Assembly (NCBI RefSeq): GCF_002833405.1
Contig: NZ_CP025135.1
Span: 2,399,501 to 2,463,500, forward strand
DNA: 64,000 nt
From: Planococcus sp. MB-3u-03
GTDB taxonomy: Bacteria > Bacillota > Bacilli > Bacillales_A > Planococcaceae
Direction of reading: 5' to 3'
Part shown: piece after piece, positions 47,243 through 57,187 of the stretch
Layout of the letters: each line of letters opens with the position of its first letter
Numbering within the stretch: the first letter of the stretch is position 1
The notes under the pieces: model-generated
Databases searched by the model: none
What the model was told of the DNA's origin: nothing
What the model saw: the letters and a program-made list of their open reading frames with translations, nothing else
Position numbers and translations under genes: made by a program

Positions 47243-48407
47243 TCAATCCATTTCCTTTATAAAGCGTCTTTTAAGACAAATCGCAATTCTGGGTTTTTCA
47301 TCTTGATATAATTTTAATACCTTATTACGAATTTCCTGTTCACTATTTAAACTGAAAATCTATAGCCTCACAAGTATTAAGAATAAATTTAAAACTTCCT
47401 TCGATTTCTTTTTGTCCAGCCCCAATATTTATTACAAATTTCTTTTTGCTTTTCACTAATTTGTTCATCAAAATCTTTAAACACCTTAAAAACTTCTTCT
47501 TTTCTAAAAAGAGCTCGTAGCTAATACGCTTTCAGATTTTAAATCTAGATCAGTGGCCCTTTATATTCTAAATCTTGTTTTATTACAGTGTGAGGTTTTC
47601 CCATGGCAACAGAATATCCTATATGAGTACCAATACTATTTGAAATGGTATGATCACTAATCTCAATAAAGGTTTTAATCGACTCAAAAATAAGGATCTT
47701 CTCTATAACCGTTTGAGACTACAGTAAACCCTTCGTTTTTATAAATTTCATCTCTTCCAAGCAAAATATCTTTCCAGTATAGACAAACTAAAACAGTATT
47801 GAAGTCGTGCGCATACTTTATTTTATTTATTTCTTTTATGAAACTTTTAATGTCATAATTAGTAACTAGTCTATCGATAGAATGAACCGGTAATACTAAC
47901 AATGTTTTTCCAAGTTTTTCTTTAAGCAAATTCACTTTAGTTTCATTGTAAAAACTTTCAACATAACTAATGTATGGACCAACTAAAAACTGGCTTTTTG
48001 TTTCATTTTAATATGTTTTTCCTATTTTCACTAAATGTTATTACCGCAGGAAAGCCGCTTTTACTTGTTTCCTTTAAATCAACGTAGCTTCCAAAATAAA
48101 CACCATGTTCTATACAAGCATTTATTTTACGATGATGTCCAGCATATTTTCTGAAGGCGCTTGAAATGCCATAAAGAGAATTTCCTTTATATAACTCTTC
48201 GCATTTAAAATGTTTTTCAATATGGCTTTGTAATTCAAAATATCTGCAAAGGAACTATTCTTATTTACATTACTAAAATTTAATTTTTGAAGTAAAATAC
48301 ACTATTACTGTAATTAACTATAACTTTTTCGAAACCTTTCATTTTAAAATTTTATAAGAAGCATTCTTTATAGCCCATCTTAGATGACTTTGAACAGCCT
48401 TAATCAA
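47243..48407 (-). CDS. Unrecognised capsule-locus protein, possible glycosyltransferase (frame-broken)
   Basis: About 380 residues after correction. The start is TTG at 48407 with GAGGAATTACA before it (IKAVQSHLRWAIKNASYKIL). Later segments are YKGNSLYGISSAFRKYAGHH, GVYFGSYVD, LLVLPVHSIDRLVTNYDIKS, NTVLVCLYWKDILL and SIGTHIGYSVAMGKPHTV, ending RRFIKEMD. The last motif suggests a nucleotide- or phosphate-binding C-terminal half like GT-B enzymes, but I cannot name the family. The stop overlaps the start region of the polymerase. Confidence 0.5.
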
Positions 48408-48661
48408 TGTAATTCCTCGCATTCATTAGCAATTAAATTTAATTCACATGAAAATTCTTAACTTAATATATAAAGCATAGATTAATAATGGTAGTTGGAA
48501 ATTGATTTTTATATAAATCTTTGACTTCTTCCACTACACTATTTATAAAAATTTATACCATTCTCTATTTAAACCTATTTTTTATATAGTTATTAGTAAA
48601 ATAACTATGGTATTTTTGAAGTAGTAAAGTAATGCTTGCAAATGTATTAGTGTCATTTTAT

Positions 48662-49343
48662 TCAAAGTGTTTTAGTAATTCTTTGATGATCATGAATAAT
48701 AATTGCATTTGGATTATATTTCACTTCAAAACCCGCTAACCAGGCTCTAAGACAATAGTCTATATCTTCTGGACCGTAAAAATCTTATCATCATAAACTC
48801 CAATTTCACATATTACTTCTCTTCTAATTAGTTGGCACGCCCCAAAAGATAACCCACGCTTTCAACACTATCATGCGCCCAATGCTTTAATTGTTCTTGA
48901 TTTAGTCTTTTTGAGATAACTTAGTTATTCTGCTAGAAAGTTTAGTATATAAAGTTGGGAAGTTTCTACATGACATTTGAATACTCAAATCTGGATTTAA
49001 TAGTTTTGCTCCAACTATACCTACTTTTCTATTCTCATCCATGTATTTCTTTAATATATCAATTGCACTATTTTTAAAATTGTATCAACATCTAGTATTA
49101 ATACATATTCTCCCGCAGCAATTTTCATTCCTTGATTTCTTGCTGGACCAACTCCCATATTAACAGAGTTACAAATTAGTTTTTGGCTTCTGGATACTCA
49201 TCTTTTAAAATTCAATGCTTCCATCGGTTGAACCATTATCAACAATAATTATTTCATGCTTCTGTTTAGTGTGTTTTTATTGATGCTAAACAATCAATTA
49301 ACTTTTCTTTTGAATTCCAATTTAATATCACAATAGAAATCAT
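48662..49343 (-). CDS. Family 2 glycosyltransferase (frame-broken)
   Basis: The start MISIVILNWNSKEKLIDCL follows GGAGG. Reconstructed motifs typical of rhamnosyltransferase-like GT2 enzymes include NNGSTDGS-like and the acidic metal site, then HWAHDSVESVGYLLG and the tail NAIIIHDHQRITKTL. It would add a sugar to the lipid-linked repeat on the cytoplasmic side. At least six breaks. Confidence 0.7.
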
Positions 49344-49436
49344 TTTTCCTCCACAATTTTCATTAAATGCCCTTATCAAACACTTTTTAAAGTACATCTT
49401 TTTAAATATTTCTCGCTATAATTTTACTACACTATT

Positions 49437-50107
49437 TTAATATGCACCTTTTCTCAGCAGCACTTGTACGATAGTCTTGAACAGTATTTTAAATCAAATA
49501 AAAAGTTTGGTTATACATATAATAAAGTTCAATATTAACTCTTTCTGGATAATTAATATTACTTCTGCCACAAGTCTGCCAGTGTCCTGTTATGCCGGGT
49601 TTTACTGATAAAATTTATCTTTTTCTCACCATATTCATCTAGTTCAACTTGAACCACTGGTCTCGGACCTACTAGACTCATATCTCCTTTAAGTACATTG
49701 AAAAATTGAGGTAATTCATCTAAACTCGTTTTCTTATAAATCTCCCAAATGCAGTTATACGCGGATCTTCTTCTGGTTCTAATTTATAGCTGCTTGCTAC
49801 ATATTTTCATATAACTTTGAGTCTTTTTAATACTTCTTCAGCATTCCTAATCATAGAACGGAATTTATAAATATAAAAATTTTCCCACCTTGACCGATAC
49901 GTTCCTGTTTAAAAATAGAACCTCTATTGTTTCCAAGTAGATAAAAACCGACATCGGTAACATTACTAAGAACAATATAAACAATCCGATAAGAGAACCT
50001 AAAATATCTATTGTACGTTTTGCTAATTTATAACCAATGGTAATGTTCGAAGCTTCTTCATGAATTAGTTCAGATTTATACGCCCACTCAGTTTCTGGTG
50101 CCCTCAT
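49437..50107 (-). CDS. Initiating undecaprenyl-phosphate sugar-phosphotransferase (frame-broken)
   Basis: A bacterial sugar transferase of the WcaJ/EpsL type. The N-terminus has one membrane helix ([20 protein letters not shown]). Further on come [31 protein letters not shown] and GPRPVV, the catalytic motifs. It starts the repeat unit by loading sugar 1-phosphate onto undecaprenyl phosphate. The start MRAPETEW has AGGGG six bases upstream. Confidence 0.8.
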
Positions 50108-50121
50108 TTTCATCCCCTATA

Positions 50122-50993
50122 CTAATTCTTTAGAAAATTTATTTTCAATTCGTCAATGAAGTCTAATAATTCGTTTTAATTTTGGATCTTGCATTGCAAA
50201 TTCGATAGTAGTTTTTACAAACCCAAGCATTTCTCCAACATCATAACGCTTACCTTCAAAATCATAAGCAAAAACATTTTGCGACTTATTTAACTTTTGA
50301 ATCGCATCTGTCAATTGTATTTCTCCGCCGGCGCCAGTTTCTTGTTTACCAAGAAAATCAAAAACTTCTGGAGTAAGTATGTATCTCCCCATAATTGCTA
50401 AATTAGAAGGCGCAGTTCCTTGTACTGGTTTCTCAACAAAGTTCTTAACTTGATGCAACCTTCCTTCAGCTTTAGTTGAATCAATAATTCCATATCGATG
50501 AGTATTCTCGCTTGGAACTTGCTGAACTCCAATTACAGATCTTTGTGTGATTTCATATTGGTCGATCAATTGTTTTAATCCCGGTTTTCTGCCTGCACAA
50601 TATCGTCCCCAAGTAATACAGCAAATGGCTCATTGCCAATGAACTTCCTTGCACTCCAGACAGCATGCCCAAGACCTTTAGGTTCTTTTGACGTATGTAA
50701 TGGATTTCAACTTTTGAAGTTTGCTGAACTTTTCAAGCAGGTCCAGTTTTCCTTTCTCTAAAAGATTTGCCTCTAGCTCAAAATTGTTATCAAAGTGATC
50801 TTCAATAGCTCTTTTCCTTTACCAGTTACGATGATAATATCTTCAATTCCTGAAGCCACAGCTTCTTCGATTATGTATTGAATCGTAGGTTTATCGAGGA
50901 TAGGTAACATTTCCTTTGGCATTGCTTTAGTTGCTGGCAAAATCTAGTACCTAGGCCAGCGGCTGGTATGATTGCCTTAGTTACTTTTTTCAT
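50122..50993 (-). CDS. galU: UTP-glucose-1-phosphate uridylyltransferase (frame-broken)
   Basis: Makes UDP-glucose for the polymer. The start [18 protein letters not shown] carries the nucleotide-binding motif. The intact C-terminal piece includes [20 protein letters not shown] and [20 protein letters not shown]. At least four one-base breaks. About 290 residues when corrected, as expected. It lies 14 bases before the sugar transferase gene. Confidence 0.85.
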
Positions 50994-51350
50994 TTGGTAG
51001 CCTCCAATGAGTAATTATTAATCCATTTATTCTTAGTAATATTGTGTACAGAACACCGAGAGAACACAAATTAATACGGTTTTCATAAAGGTTAAAGTAA
51101 CATCTGCTAACATAAAAGCGAAAAACACTAATGTTACAGGATTAAAAAACAGATATAAATCTAGAGCTAAAGAAAATTTTAAAAGAGATTATTATGAATT
51201 ATACCTAATTAAACAAACCGCATTATGATTATGTACCTGTATACAAGTAATACTTTATACTTGATTAATGGAAATCCGTTGCTAATTTTAACATGTATTA
51301 CCGAGTAAAGATAGGGCGCAAATGTAAAATTAATACTAAAAAATTATTTT
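50994..51350. other. AT-rich spacer
   Basis: About 350 bases between galU and the phosphatase gene. No gene, repeat or clear terminator seen; it may hold an internal promoter of the capsule locus. Confidence 0.4.
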
Positions 51351-52118
51351 TTACGCAAAGATATTCCACCACTTACTCTTTTCTATGTCTTGTGGCTCAA
51401 GAACATACAAATCTTGGTCCAGGAGGATGCGGTCATTGTTCTCGAGGAGGATGTCAATCATCTGGTGACGGTTCTTCTTCTCGAGTACATCTAATCCCGC
51501 ATTGAAATGGAACGGCCGCACATCTTCACTGTGCACATCCGAACCGTATACATGTATCATATTCGCATCGATCAGCTGCAGCGCAGTCTTTTGGATGCTT
51601 TTGCCGAAACTACCTGAAAGTGATCCTGCTGTAACTTGTGCCATGGCACCGTGAATCAATAGCTTTTTCAAACGCTCAGGTTTTTGTATGATGCCTTGAT
51701 TGCGCTCTGCGTGAGCAATAATCGGGATATAACCAGACGTAATCAATTGCTGAATAACAGGAACTGTATAAGCTGGAATGCCGGATGAAGGCAATTCTAA
51801 TAACACATAGCGAGATTCCGCTAAAGTCAGGGCTTCGCCATTAGCGAGACGTTCCGGCAATTTATCCGACAATCGGCATTCTTGTCCGCTGTAGATTTCA
51901 AGCGGCAATTGCGCTTCTTTTACATAGTCTTTCACTGTCTTTAATTGCATATGAAGCGCTGCAATGTCTGTCTTGAAGTTCGGGTGGTGGCCGTGCGGCG
52001 TCGCGATAATGCCCGTCAATTGCTCATTTACTGCCATATCCAATAGCCGTTTTGTGTGTTCCATCGTTTCTGCACCGTCATCCAGCGCTGGTAATATATG
52101 TGAGTGCGTATCGATCAT
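51351..52118 (-). CDS. CpsB/YwqE-type protein-tyrosine phosphatase (PHP family)
   Basis: 255 residues with the PHP metal motif MIDTHSHILPALDDG, IIATPHGHHPNF, IIAHAERN and YGSDVHSE. It dephosphorylates the BY-kinase and thereby tunes capsule assembly. The start MIDTHSH has GGAGGG nine bases upstream. Unlike the genes to its left, the frame is intact and the base composition is that of the core. Confidence 0.92.
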   Translation of the reverse strand: MIDTHSHILPALDDGAETMEHTKRLLDMAVNEQLTGIIATPHGHHPNFKTDIAALHMQLKTVKDYVKEAQLPLEIYSGQECRLSDKLPERLANGEALTLAESRYVLLELPSSGIPAYTVPVIQQLITSGYIPIIAHAERNQGIIQKPERLKKLLIHGAMAQVTAGSLSGSFGKSIQKTALQLIDANMIHVYGSDVHSEDVRPFHFNAGLDVLEKKNRHQMIDILLENNDRILLDQDLYVLEPQDIEKSKWWNIFA

Positions 52119-52301
52119 GTCTAGTTCCCTCCTGTTGCTAGGCAATCATTTCTCAGGTCCAGGTATTCATTTCTCTATAAGAGTTCTCTATGTATTAGTT
52201 TGTGATTGATAGATTTGACAATTATGGCTTGTTCTAATTCTTTCTTTGAAAAAAATGGGTGTAGCATTTAAAAGAAAAAGCAAAAGGAGGAGATCCCCCT
52301 T

Positions 52302-53003
52302 TTACTCTTCAGCATTACCGTAGTATTGGTAATAATAGCTGTCTTTTGCCAGCTCAAAATTGTTCAATACGGCGCCGATTAATTTGCTATTGGAAGCTTC
52401 GATTGCTTCTTTAGCTTTTGCGGCCATTTCCTTTTCCGTGCTTCCGGAATTGACAACCAAAATGGCGCCATCGCATTTATTTGCTAGAACCTGTCCGTCC
52501 GTCACGGACAATACAGGAGGAGCGTCAAAAATGACGACATCATAACGTTTCTTTAAATCAGAAATGAGCATCCCCATTGCATTGGATGCCAATAGTTCTG
52601 CCGGGTTTGGCGGAATTGGTCCGCATGTCATCAAGTCTAATCGCTCAATTGTCGTTGGACGAATTGCATCCTCTACTGTCGCTTGGCGCGTCAAGACGTT
52701 TGACAGTCCAATAGTATTTGGCATATGGAATGTGTAATGAGTTGTGGGCTTACGCATATCCCCATCTACGAGCAAGACTGTCTTTCCTTCTTGTGCAAAA
52801 ACTGTTGCTAAGTTAGCAGATGTTGTCGACTTCCCTTCACCTGGTGCAGCGGAAGTGACAACGATTGAACGCAGTTCCATATCAGGCGATGCGAAATTGA
52901 CGTTCGTCCGCAAAGTGCGGAATTGTTCGGAGACGACAGAGCGAGGCGTTGTATGCGTAACGACTTTACGTGCGGTTTCCTGTAGCTGTTTCTTCTTGGC
53001 CAT
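52302..53003 (-). CDS. CpsD/YwqD-type bacterial tyrosine kinase
   Basis: 233 residues. Walker A (SAAPGEGKSTTSANLATVFA), Walker A' (LLVDGDMRKP), Walker B (VVIFDAPP) and a C-terminal tyrosine cluster (DSYYYQYYGNAEE) that is autophosphorylated. It needs the cytoplasmic tail of the adjacent Wzz-like activator. It overlaps that gene by 38 bases, with AGAGGGA before its ATG. Confidence 0.93.
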   Translation of the reverse strand: MAKKKQLQETARKVVTHTTPRSVVSEQFRTLRTNVNFASPDMELRSIVVTSAAPGEGKSTTSANLATVFAQEGKTVLLVDGDMRKPTTHYTFHMPNTIGLSNVLTRQATVEDAIRPTTIERLDLMTCGPIPPNPAELLASNAMGMLISDLKKRYDVVIFDAPPVLSVTDGQVLANKCDGAILVVNSGSTEKEMAAKAKEAIEASNSKLIGAVLNNFELAKDSYYYQYYGNAEE

Positions 53004-53733
53004 TCACATTCCCTCTCTTTCTTCTATTAGTAGTAGGAGATGATTCCATTTTCGCTTCTTCTCTAATTGGCGATATCACGCCTAATAATGGCACGCCAAG
53101 GATATCTTCAATGTCATGTTCAGTTTTCATCGATGTGTCCAAGTATTCACGTAAGAATGCGATACCAACACCGAGCATTAAACCAACAACCGCCGCAATC
53201 ACCATGTTAAGAATAGGGTTTGGTTCAACCGGGGTTGGATTTTCTTTTAATACTGCTGCCGATAAGATCGAGACGTTATCGACATTCATCAGCTCTTTAA
53301 TATCGTTTTCGAATACTCGTGCGGTTGTATTAGCAATTTCAACGGCCTGTGATGGATTTTCATCGCGAACTACGACGTTAACAACTTGCGAATTCTCAGC
53401 AGTGTCCACAGTGATTTTCTCCGTCAAGTCTTCTGCACTCATATCTAAACTTACTTCTTCAATCACTTGGTCTAAAACTGCAGGGCTCTTAATGATAACT
53501 GAATAAGTATTGATAAGTTGTAAGTCAGCTTGTATATTCTGATTTATCATTTGATTGGTTTCTGACTGTTCTTGATTGACAAGAATTTGTGTCGCGCTCT
53601 CATAAATCGGTGTCAGGAATAAGAACGAAACCGCTCCCGCAATTGTGAGTGCCAGGATTGTCGTTAAGGCAATGATTCCGAGGTTTTTCTTTAAGGTTTT
53701 GAATAAATCCTGTAAGCTAATAGTCTCTTCCAT
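52966..53733 (-). CDS. Wzz/CpsC-type chain-length regulator and kinase activator
   Basis: 255 residues. Two membrane helices (residues 20-40 and about 175-195) flank an extracellular Wzz domain. The conserved proline-rich entry to helix 2 (PTPVEPNPILNMVIAAVVGL) is present. The C-terminal tail is basic and cytoplasmic. It is the first gene of the capsule locus and faces the divergent SGNH-LCP genes. Confidence 0.9.
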   Translation of the reverse strand: MEETISLQDLFKTLKKNLGIIALTTILALTIAGAVSFLFLTPIYESATQILVNQEQSETNQMINQNIQADLQLINTYSVIIKSPAVLDQVIEEVSLDMSAEDLTEKITVDTAENSQVVNVVVRDENPSQAVEIANTTARVFENDIKELMNVDNVSILSAAVLKENPTPVEPNPILNMVIAAVVGLMLGVGIAFLREYLDTSMKTEHDIEDILGVPLLGVISPIREEAKMESSPTTNRRKRGNVNGQEETATGNRT

Positions 53734-53909
53734 GTAGTAAATGGCTCCTTCTATTTCAATTTAAATAATAGACAAATTTAAACAACATAAGACAGTATAT
53801 CACAGGAATATACCATTTGGACTTCCAATTTTAAAAGTTATATAGGAACAAGGATGGATTTATGCTATCTTTAATTTATATAAATGGCTATTTTTGAAAG
53901 GAGTAAAGT

Positions 53910-54701
53910 ATGAAGTTGTATAAATTAGGAGGGCTCGTTGCAGTCCTTGCTTGTCTAGGAATCCTTGTCTATTCTTACTTATCTTGGCAGGACAAATTGC
54001 AAGGCGCTACCGGCACAAACGCTGAAGCAAGCACCGAAAGTAAAAACACCACGAGCGAAACCGAAAACACACAAAGTGAAGAAAAAAATGGCGAATCTGT
54101 GAACACCGACCTCTTCGCCAATATGGATGAACAAGTCCAAGAGCTGTTCATTCAAAAAGGGACCGAAGGCGAAACGCTCCAACTATTAATTGCAGGATCT
54201 GAAGCAATCGAATCCGGCGATCCAGGTTATGCGGAACGCTTGAAGACTTCATTAGATGAAGCATACGGCGATTCGATTGAAGTTGCGATTGAGCCAGTAG
54301 AAGGAACATCCTACAATTTGCCGAGCGTGGATTTATCCGCCGGCTACGATCTAGTTTTGCTCGAGCCGATGACGCTTATGAACAACGACCGCATTTCCAT
54401 TGAAGATGAGCGCAAAGATGTCCGTGACTTCGCCACCCGCCTGGAAGCAGAAAATCCAGATGCAGTTCTTGTCCTACACGCACCGCAGCCGATTTATGGC
54501 GCCGGCTTCTATCTGGCACAAGTGCAGGCACTCGAGGAATTCGCGAATCTTTACGGCCATCCGTACATTGAGCACTGGGATGCATGGCCCGACACAGACG
54601 ACATCGCTTTGAAGGAACATTTGACCGAAGACGCCGTCCCTAATAGTAAGGGCGCTGAAACTTGGGCAACTGAACTAGCAAATTATTTTATCGCGAACTA
54701 A
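53910..54701 (+). CDS. Membrane-anchored SGNH/GDSL-like hydrolase
   Basis: 263 residues: one N-terminal membrane helix (LGGLVAVLACLGILVYSYL), a Ser/Thr/Glu linker, then a flavodoxin-like domain with LQLLIAGSEAIESGDPGYAE and a late D-x-x-H-like region (HWDAWPDTDD). The usual catalytic GDS serine appears as GSEA. Its position next to the LCP gene and the capsule locus suggests acetyl-transfer or de-esterification of the polymer. AAAGGAG precedes the ATG. Confidence 0.65.
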   Translation: MKLYKLGGLVAVLACLGILVYSYLSWQDKLQGATGTNAEASTESKNTTSETENTQSEEKNGESVNTDLFANMDEQVQELFIQKGTEGETLQLLIAGSEAIESGDPGYAERLKTSLDEAYGDSIEVAIEPVEGTSYNLPSVDLSAGYDLVLLEPMTLMNNDRISIEDERKDVRDFATRLEAENPDAVLVLHAPQPIYGAGFYLAQVQALEEFANLYGHPYIEHWDAWPDTDDIALKEHLTEDAVPNSKGAETWATELANYFIAN

Positions 54702-54713
54702 CGGAGGAACGAC

Positions 54714-55634
54714 ATGAAAAAGAAAAGAAAATGGCCCAAGTACGTGCTCATTGCATTGCTTCTGGCACTTATCGCTGGCGGCATCTACGCCTATAGCGTC
54801 TACTCGAACTTCACGACGACACTTGATACGATGCACGAACCAGTCGAACGCGAACAGCCGTCTGTTGAACGGACTGAAATCGTCGAGTTCGACCAGCAAG
54901 ATCCTTTCTCGGTATTACTGCTCGGCGTCGACGAACGTGAAGACGACCGCGGCCGTTCGGATACGATGGTCGTCATGACCGTCAACCCGGAAACACAGTC
55001 GACCAAAATGGTTTCCATCCCGCGTGACACTTACACCGAAATTATCGGGCGCGGCACCACAGACAAGATCAACCACGCCTATGCATTCGGCGGCATCGAA
55101 ATGTCGATGAACACGACCGAGAACTTACTTGATATCCCGATCGACTACGTCGTGCAAGTGAACATGGAAGGCTTTGAAGATATCGTCGATGCAGTGGATG
55201 GCGTGACCGTCAACAACTCACTCGCGTTTGATAACTTTCAGGAAGGCGAAATTCACTTAGACGGCGAAGAAGCATTGGAGTATGTCCGCATGCGCTACGA
55301 AGATCCGCGCGGCGACTTCGGGCGCCAAGACCGCCAGAAACAAGTCATTCAAGGCGTTATGCGAAAAGGCGCTTCCATTAACAGCCTCTGGAACTACAAA
55401 GATATCTTTGACGCGCTCGGGCAAAACGTCCGCACGAACATGACCTTCGACGAAATGGTCGACGTGCAGCGCAATTACCAAGACGCCGTTACCAATGTTG
55501 ATCAGATGATTGTTGAAGACGGCTACGGCGAAACCATCAACGGCATCTGGTATTATATGATGGACGACGCAGAACTTGCAGAAATCCAATCAACTTTAAA
55601 AGAGCATTTGGAATTGGAAGAAGCAACGGAATAA
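54714..55634 (+). CDS. LytR-CpsA-Psr (LCP) family glycopolymer ligase
   Basis: 306 residues: a short basic N-terminus, one membrane helix (VLIALLLALIAGGIYAYSVY), then the LCP domain with LLLGVDEREDDRGRSDTMVV, VSIPRDTYTEI, KINHAYAFGG and YVRMRYEDPRGDFGRQDRQK, whose Arg and Asp residues bind the polyprenyl pyrophosphate. It attaches capsule or teichoic acid to peptidoglycan. It is preceded by GGAGG, 12 bases after the SGNH gene, and ends in a terminator. Confidence 0.93.
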   Translation: MKKKRKWPKYVLIALLLALIAGGIYAYSVYSNFTTTLDTMHEPVEREQPSVERTEIVEFDQQDPFSVLLLGVDEREDDRGRSDTMVVMTVNPETQSTKMVSIPRDTYTEIIGRGTTDKINHAYAFGGIEMSMNTTENLLDIPIDYVVQVNMEGFEDIVDAVDGVTVNNSLAFDNFQEGEIHLDGEEALEYVRMRYEDPRGDFGRQDRQKQVIQGVMRKGASINSLWNYKDIFDALGQNVRTNMTFDEMVDVQRNYQDAVTNVDQMIVEDGYGETINGIWYYMMDDAELAEIQSTLKEHLELEEATE

Positions 55635-55638
55635 TAAG

Positions 55639-55681
55639 AAAAACTGCACCTGAGCCTAAGTGGCTTGGGTGCAGTTTTTTG
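55639..55681 (+). terminator. Terminator of the SGNH-LCP operon
   Basis: Stem AAACTGCACC with complement GGGTGCAGTTT, followed by six T. Confidence 0.9.
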
Positions 55682-55688
55682 ATTGCTG

Positions 55689-56231
55689 TCATATTTGGAC
55701 TGTAGACATTTCTGTTTGTTGAATGGGCTTTTCTCTTTTTCGCAAGATCTCATCCACTACAAAGAACACAATAGCTGAAATGACCGCGAAGATTACATAA
55801 TCATGCAGGAATAAGTACGAAATAAAGTCAAATGCAATATGGATCAACAAGGCCAATAAAACACAGAACTTCTCCGTACGCACAGTCGCCCAATCAGCAA
55901 TGAGCGAAGTGGGAATGCCGAAGACAAAATTACCGAACAGAAAGATCAGTAAGATATGCGACGCCAAAGAAAAATGCTGCAACATCTATCCCTTCTAGCT
56001 CACTTATCGTATACATCACCAACGGCACCAAGACCAAGCCTAGCGAAGTATAAAGAGCCGCTTTCGCTTTCCGTTTCACCCGAGCTGGCTTGTGCAGTTG
56101 TTTGCTGATTTTCGGAATGAACGTCAGGGCGATCACCCCAAGGGCAATCATATTTCCAACGATGCGATATGAACTACCGGCATGTATAACACAAAAATAA
56201 AAAACGGCAAGTATATTATATATTTAGTCAT
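55689..56231 (-). CDS. Polytopic membrane protein, probably one gene with frameshifts
   Basis: GAGGAGG stands five bases before ATG 56231 (TKYIIYLPFFIFVLYMP). After a break near 56185 the frame continues as IVGNMIALGVIALTFIPKI and LYTSLGLVLVPLVMYTISEL. It then overlaps a third frame with ILLIFLFGNFVFGIP and VIFAVISAIVFFVV. Together this makes about 180 residues and five helices. Two overlapping small genes are the alternative. Function unknown. Confidence 0.5.
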
Positions 56232-56297
56232 CACTTGCCTCCTCATCTTTATGATATCAAAAAGCATGGACTCGCCGGACAAAGAAAATAGCCACCC

Positions 56298-56537
56298 TCA
56301 AAGGGCAGCCATCAATTCACCGGAGTTCAGTGCTTTTTTTTTAATGAGGTCGAACTTTGAGGCACGCAGCTCGCATTGCTGGACGAAGTAGACGAATGCG
56401 CGGCGCGGGATGCCCAGTTCTTTTGCACCGACCGCCGGGCCTAGATCTTTCTCGATATAGTAATTGTACATAATGTCATCAATCGTTTGTTTATGCTCTC
56501 TCTCCAATTGCTTCTTTACCAGTTCGTAGTCCTTCAT
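56298..56537 (-). CDS. Small HTH-like protein, paralogue of 56796-56990
   Basis: 79 residues from MKDYELVKK (a GTG start four codons upstream is possible). The core YIEKDLGPAVGAKELGIPRR looks like a helix-turn-helix. It shares the pattern D-x-GPA-x-GA-x-ELGIPR-x-x-F-x-x-FV with the neighbour. Probably a small DNA-binding protein; family not recognised. Confidence 0.6.
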   Translation of the reverse strand: MKDYELVKKQLEREHKQTIDDIMYNYYIEKDLGPAVGAKELGIPRRAFVYFVQQCELRASKFDLIKKKALNSGELMAAL

Positions 56538-56756
56538 GTCCCCCGGCACTCCTCCCGCGAATAGCGTTTATATACGGTGTTGTATTATAAGATGTACCTA
56601 TTATATTCCTTTTAATCCCTTTTGACTAGTCCTTTTTGAATATTTATACCTACTATTTAAAAATAATTATCTTATTTTATTTTAAACCGGTTCGTTATTC
56701 CTCATTCTTCTATATATACAGTATAATTCCGCATTTTCGTAACAATTTCTTTTCAA

Positions 56757-56790
56757 AGAAAAAACCGCTCCATGTGAAATGGGCGGTTTG
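56757..56790 (-). terminator. Terminator of the second HTH-like gene
   Basis: Stem AAACCGC/GCGGTTT extended by CCAT/ATGG, with six T on the minus strand. Confidence 0.8.
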
Positions 56791-56795
56791 TATAG

Positions 56796-56990
56796 TTATA
56801 GGCGCTGCAGCTTATCGGGCTTTAAATTAAGTTCATGGACGAAATGCATAAACACTTGCCGCGGGATCCCAAGTTCCTGGGCGCCAGTGGCAGGGCCGTA
56901 ATCTTTGTCGATGTAGATGGTGCGCATGATTTGTTCGATCGGTTCCCCGTATTTTTTCTCTAAGCGGTGTTGGTATTCAGCAAAATCCAT
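56796..56990 (-). CDS. Small HTH-like protein, paralogue of 56298-56537
   Basis: 64 residues (MDFAEYQHRLEKKYGEPIEQ...). YIDKDYGPATGAQELGIPRQ repeats the motif of the neighbouring small protein. GGTGGAG precedes the ATG. The gene has its own terminator, so the two paralogues are separate units. Function unknown. Confidence 0.65.
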   Translation of the reverse strand: MDFAEYQHRLEKKYGEPIEQIMRTIYIDKDYGPATGAQELGIPRQVFMHFVHELNLKPDKLQRL

Positions 56991-57187
56991 CCTGCTCCAC
57001 CTGCTTTCTGCTTATTCAGGGAGTGACTGGAGTCCCTTCCTGTATTATCTAATTTTTAGTATACAGCAGGATTCTCCCAATTCATAGACCAAATGATATA
57101 TGAAATCGATATAAAATTTCCATTTTTGTCTAAAACCCTTTATCCATAATGTTTTGAAAGAACTTTCAGACAAATTAACGATGTTAC

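Noticed and set aside
37795..50993. Capsule genes as true pseudogenes
   Set aside because: Motifs are intact in every repaired gene and the breaks I resolved are missing bases, so sequencing error is more likely; neuB and galE copy 2 in the same block are intact.
51293..51505. Plus-strand 70-residue ORF at the end of the phosphatase gene
   Set aside because: Antisense to CpsB/YwqE and without a binding site.
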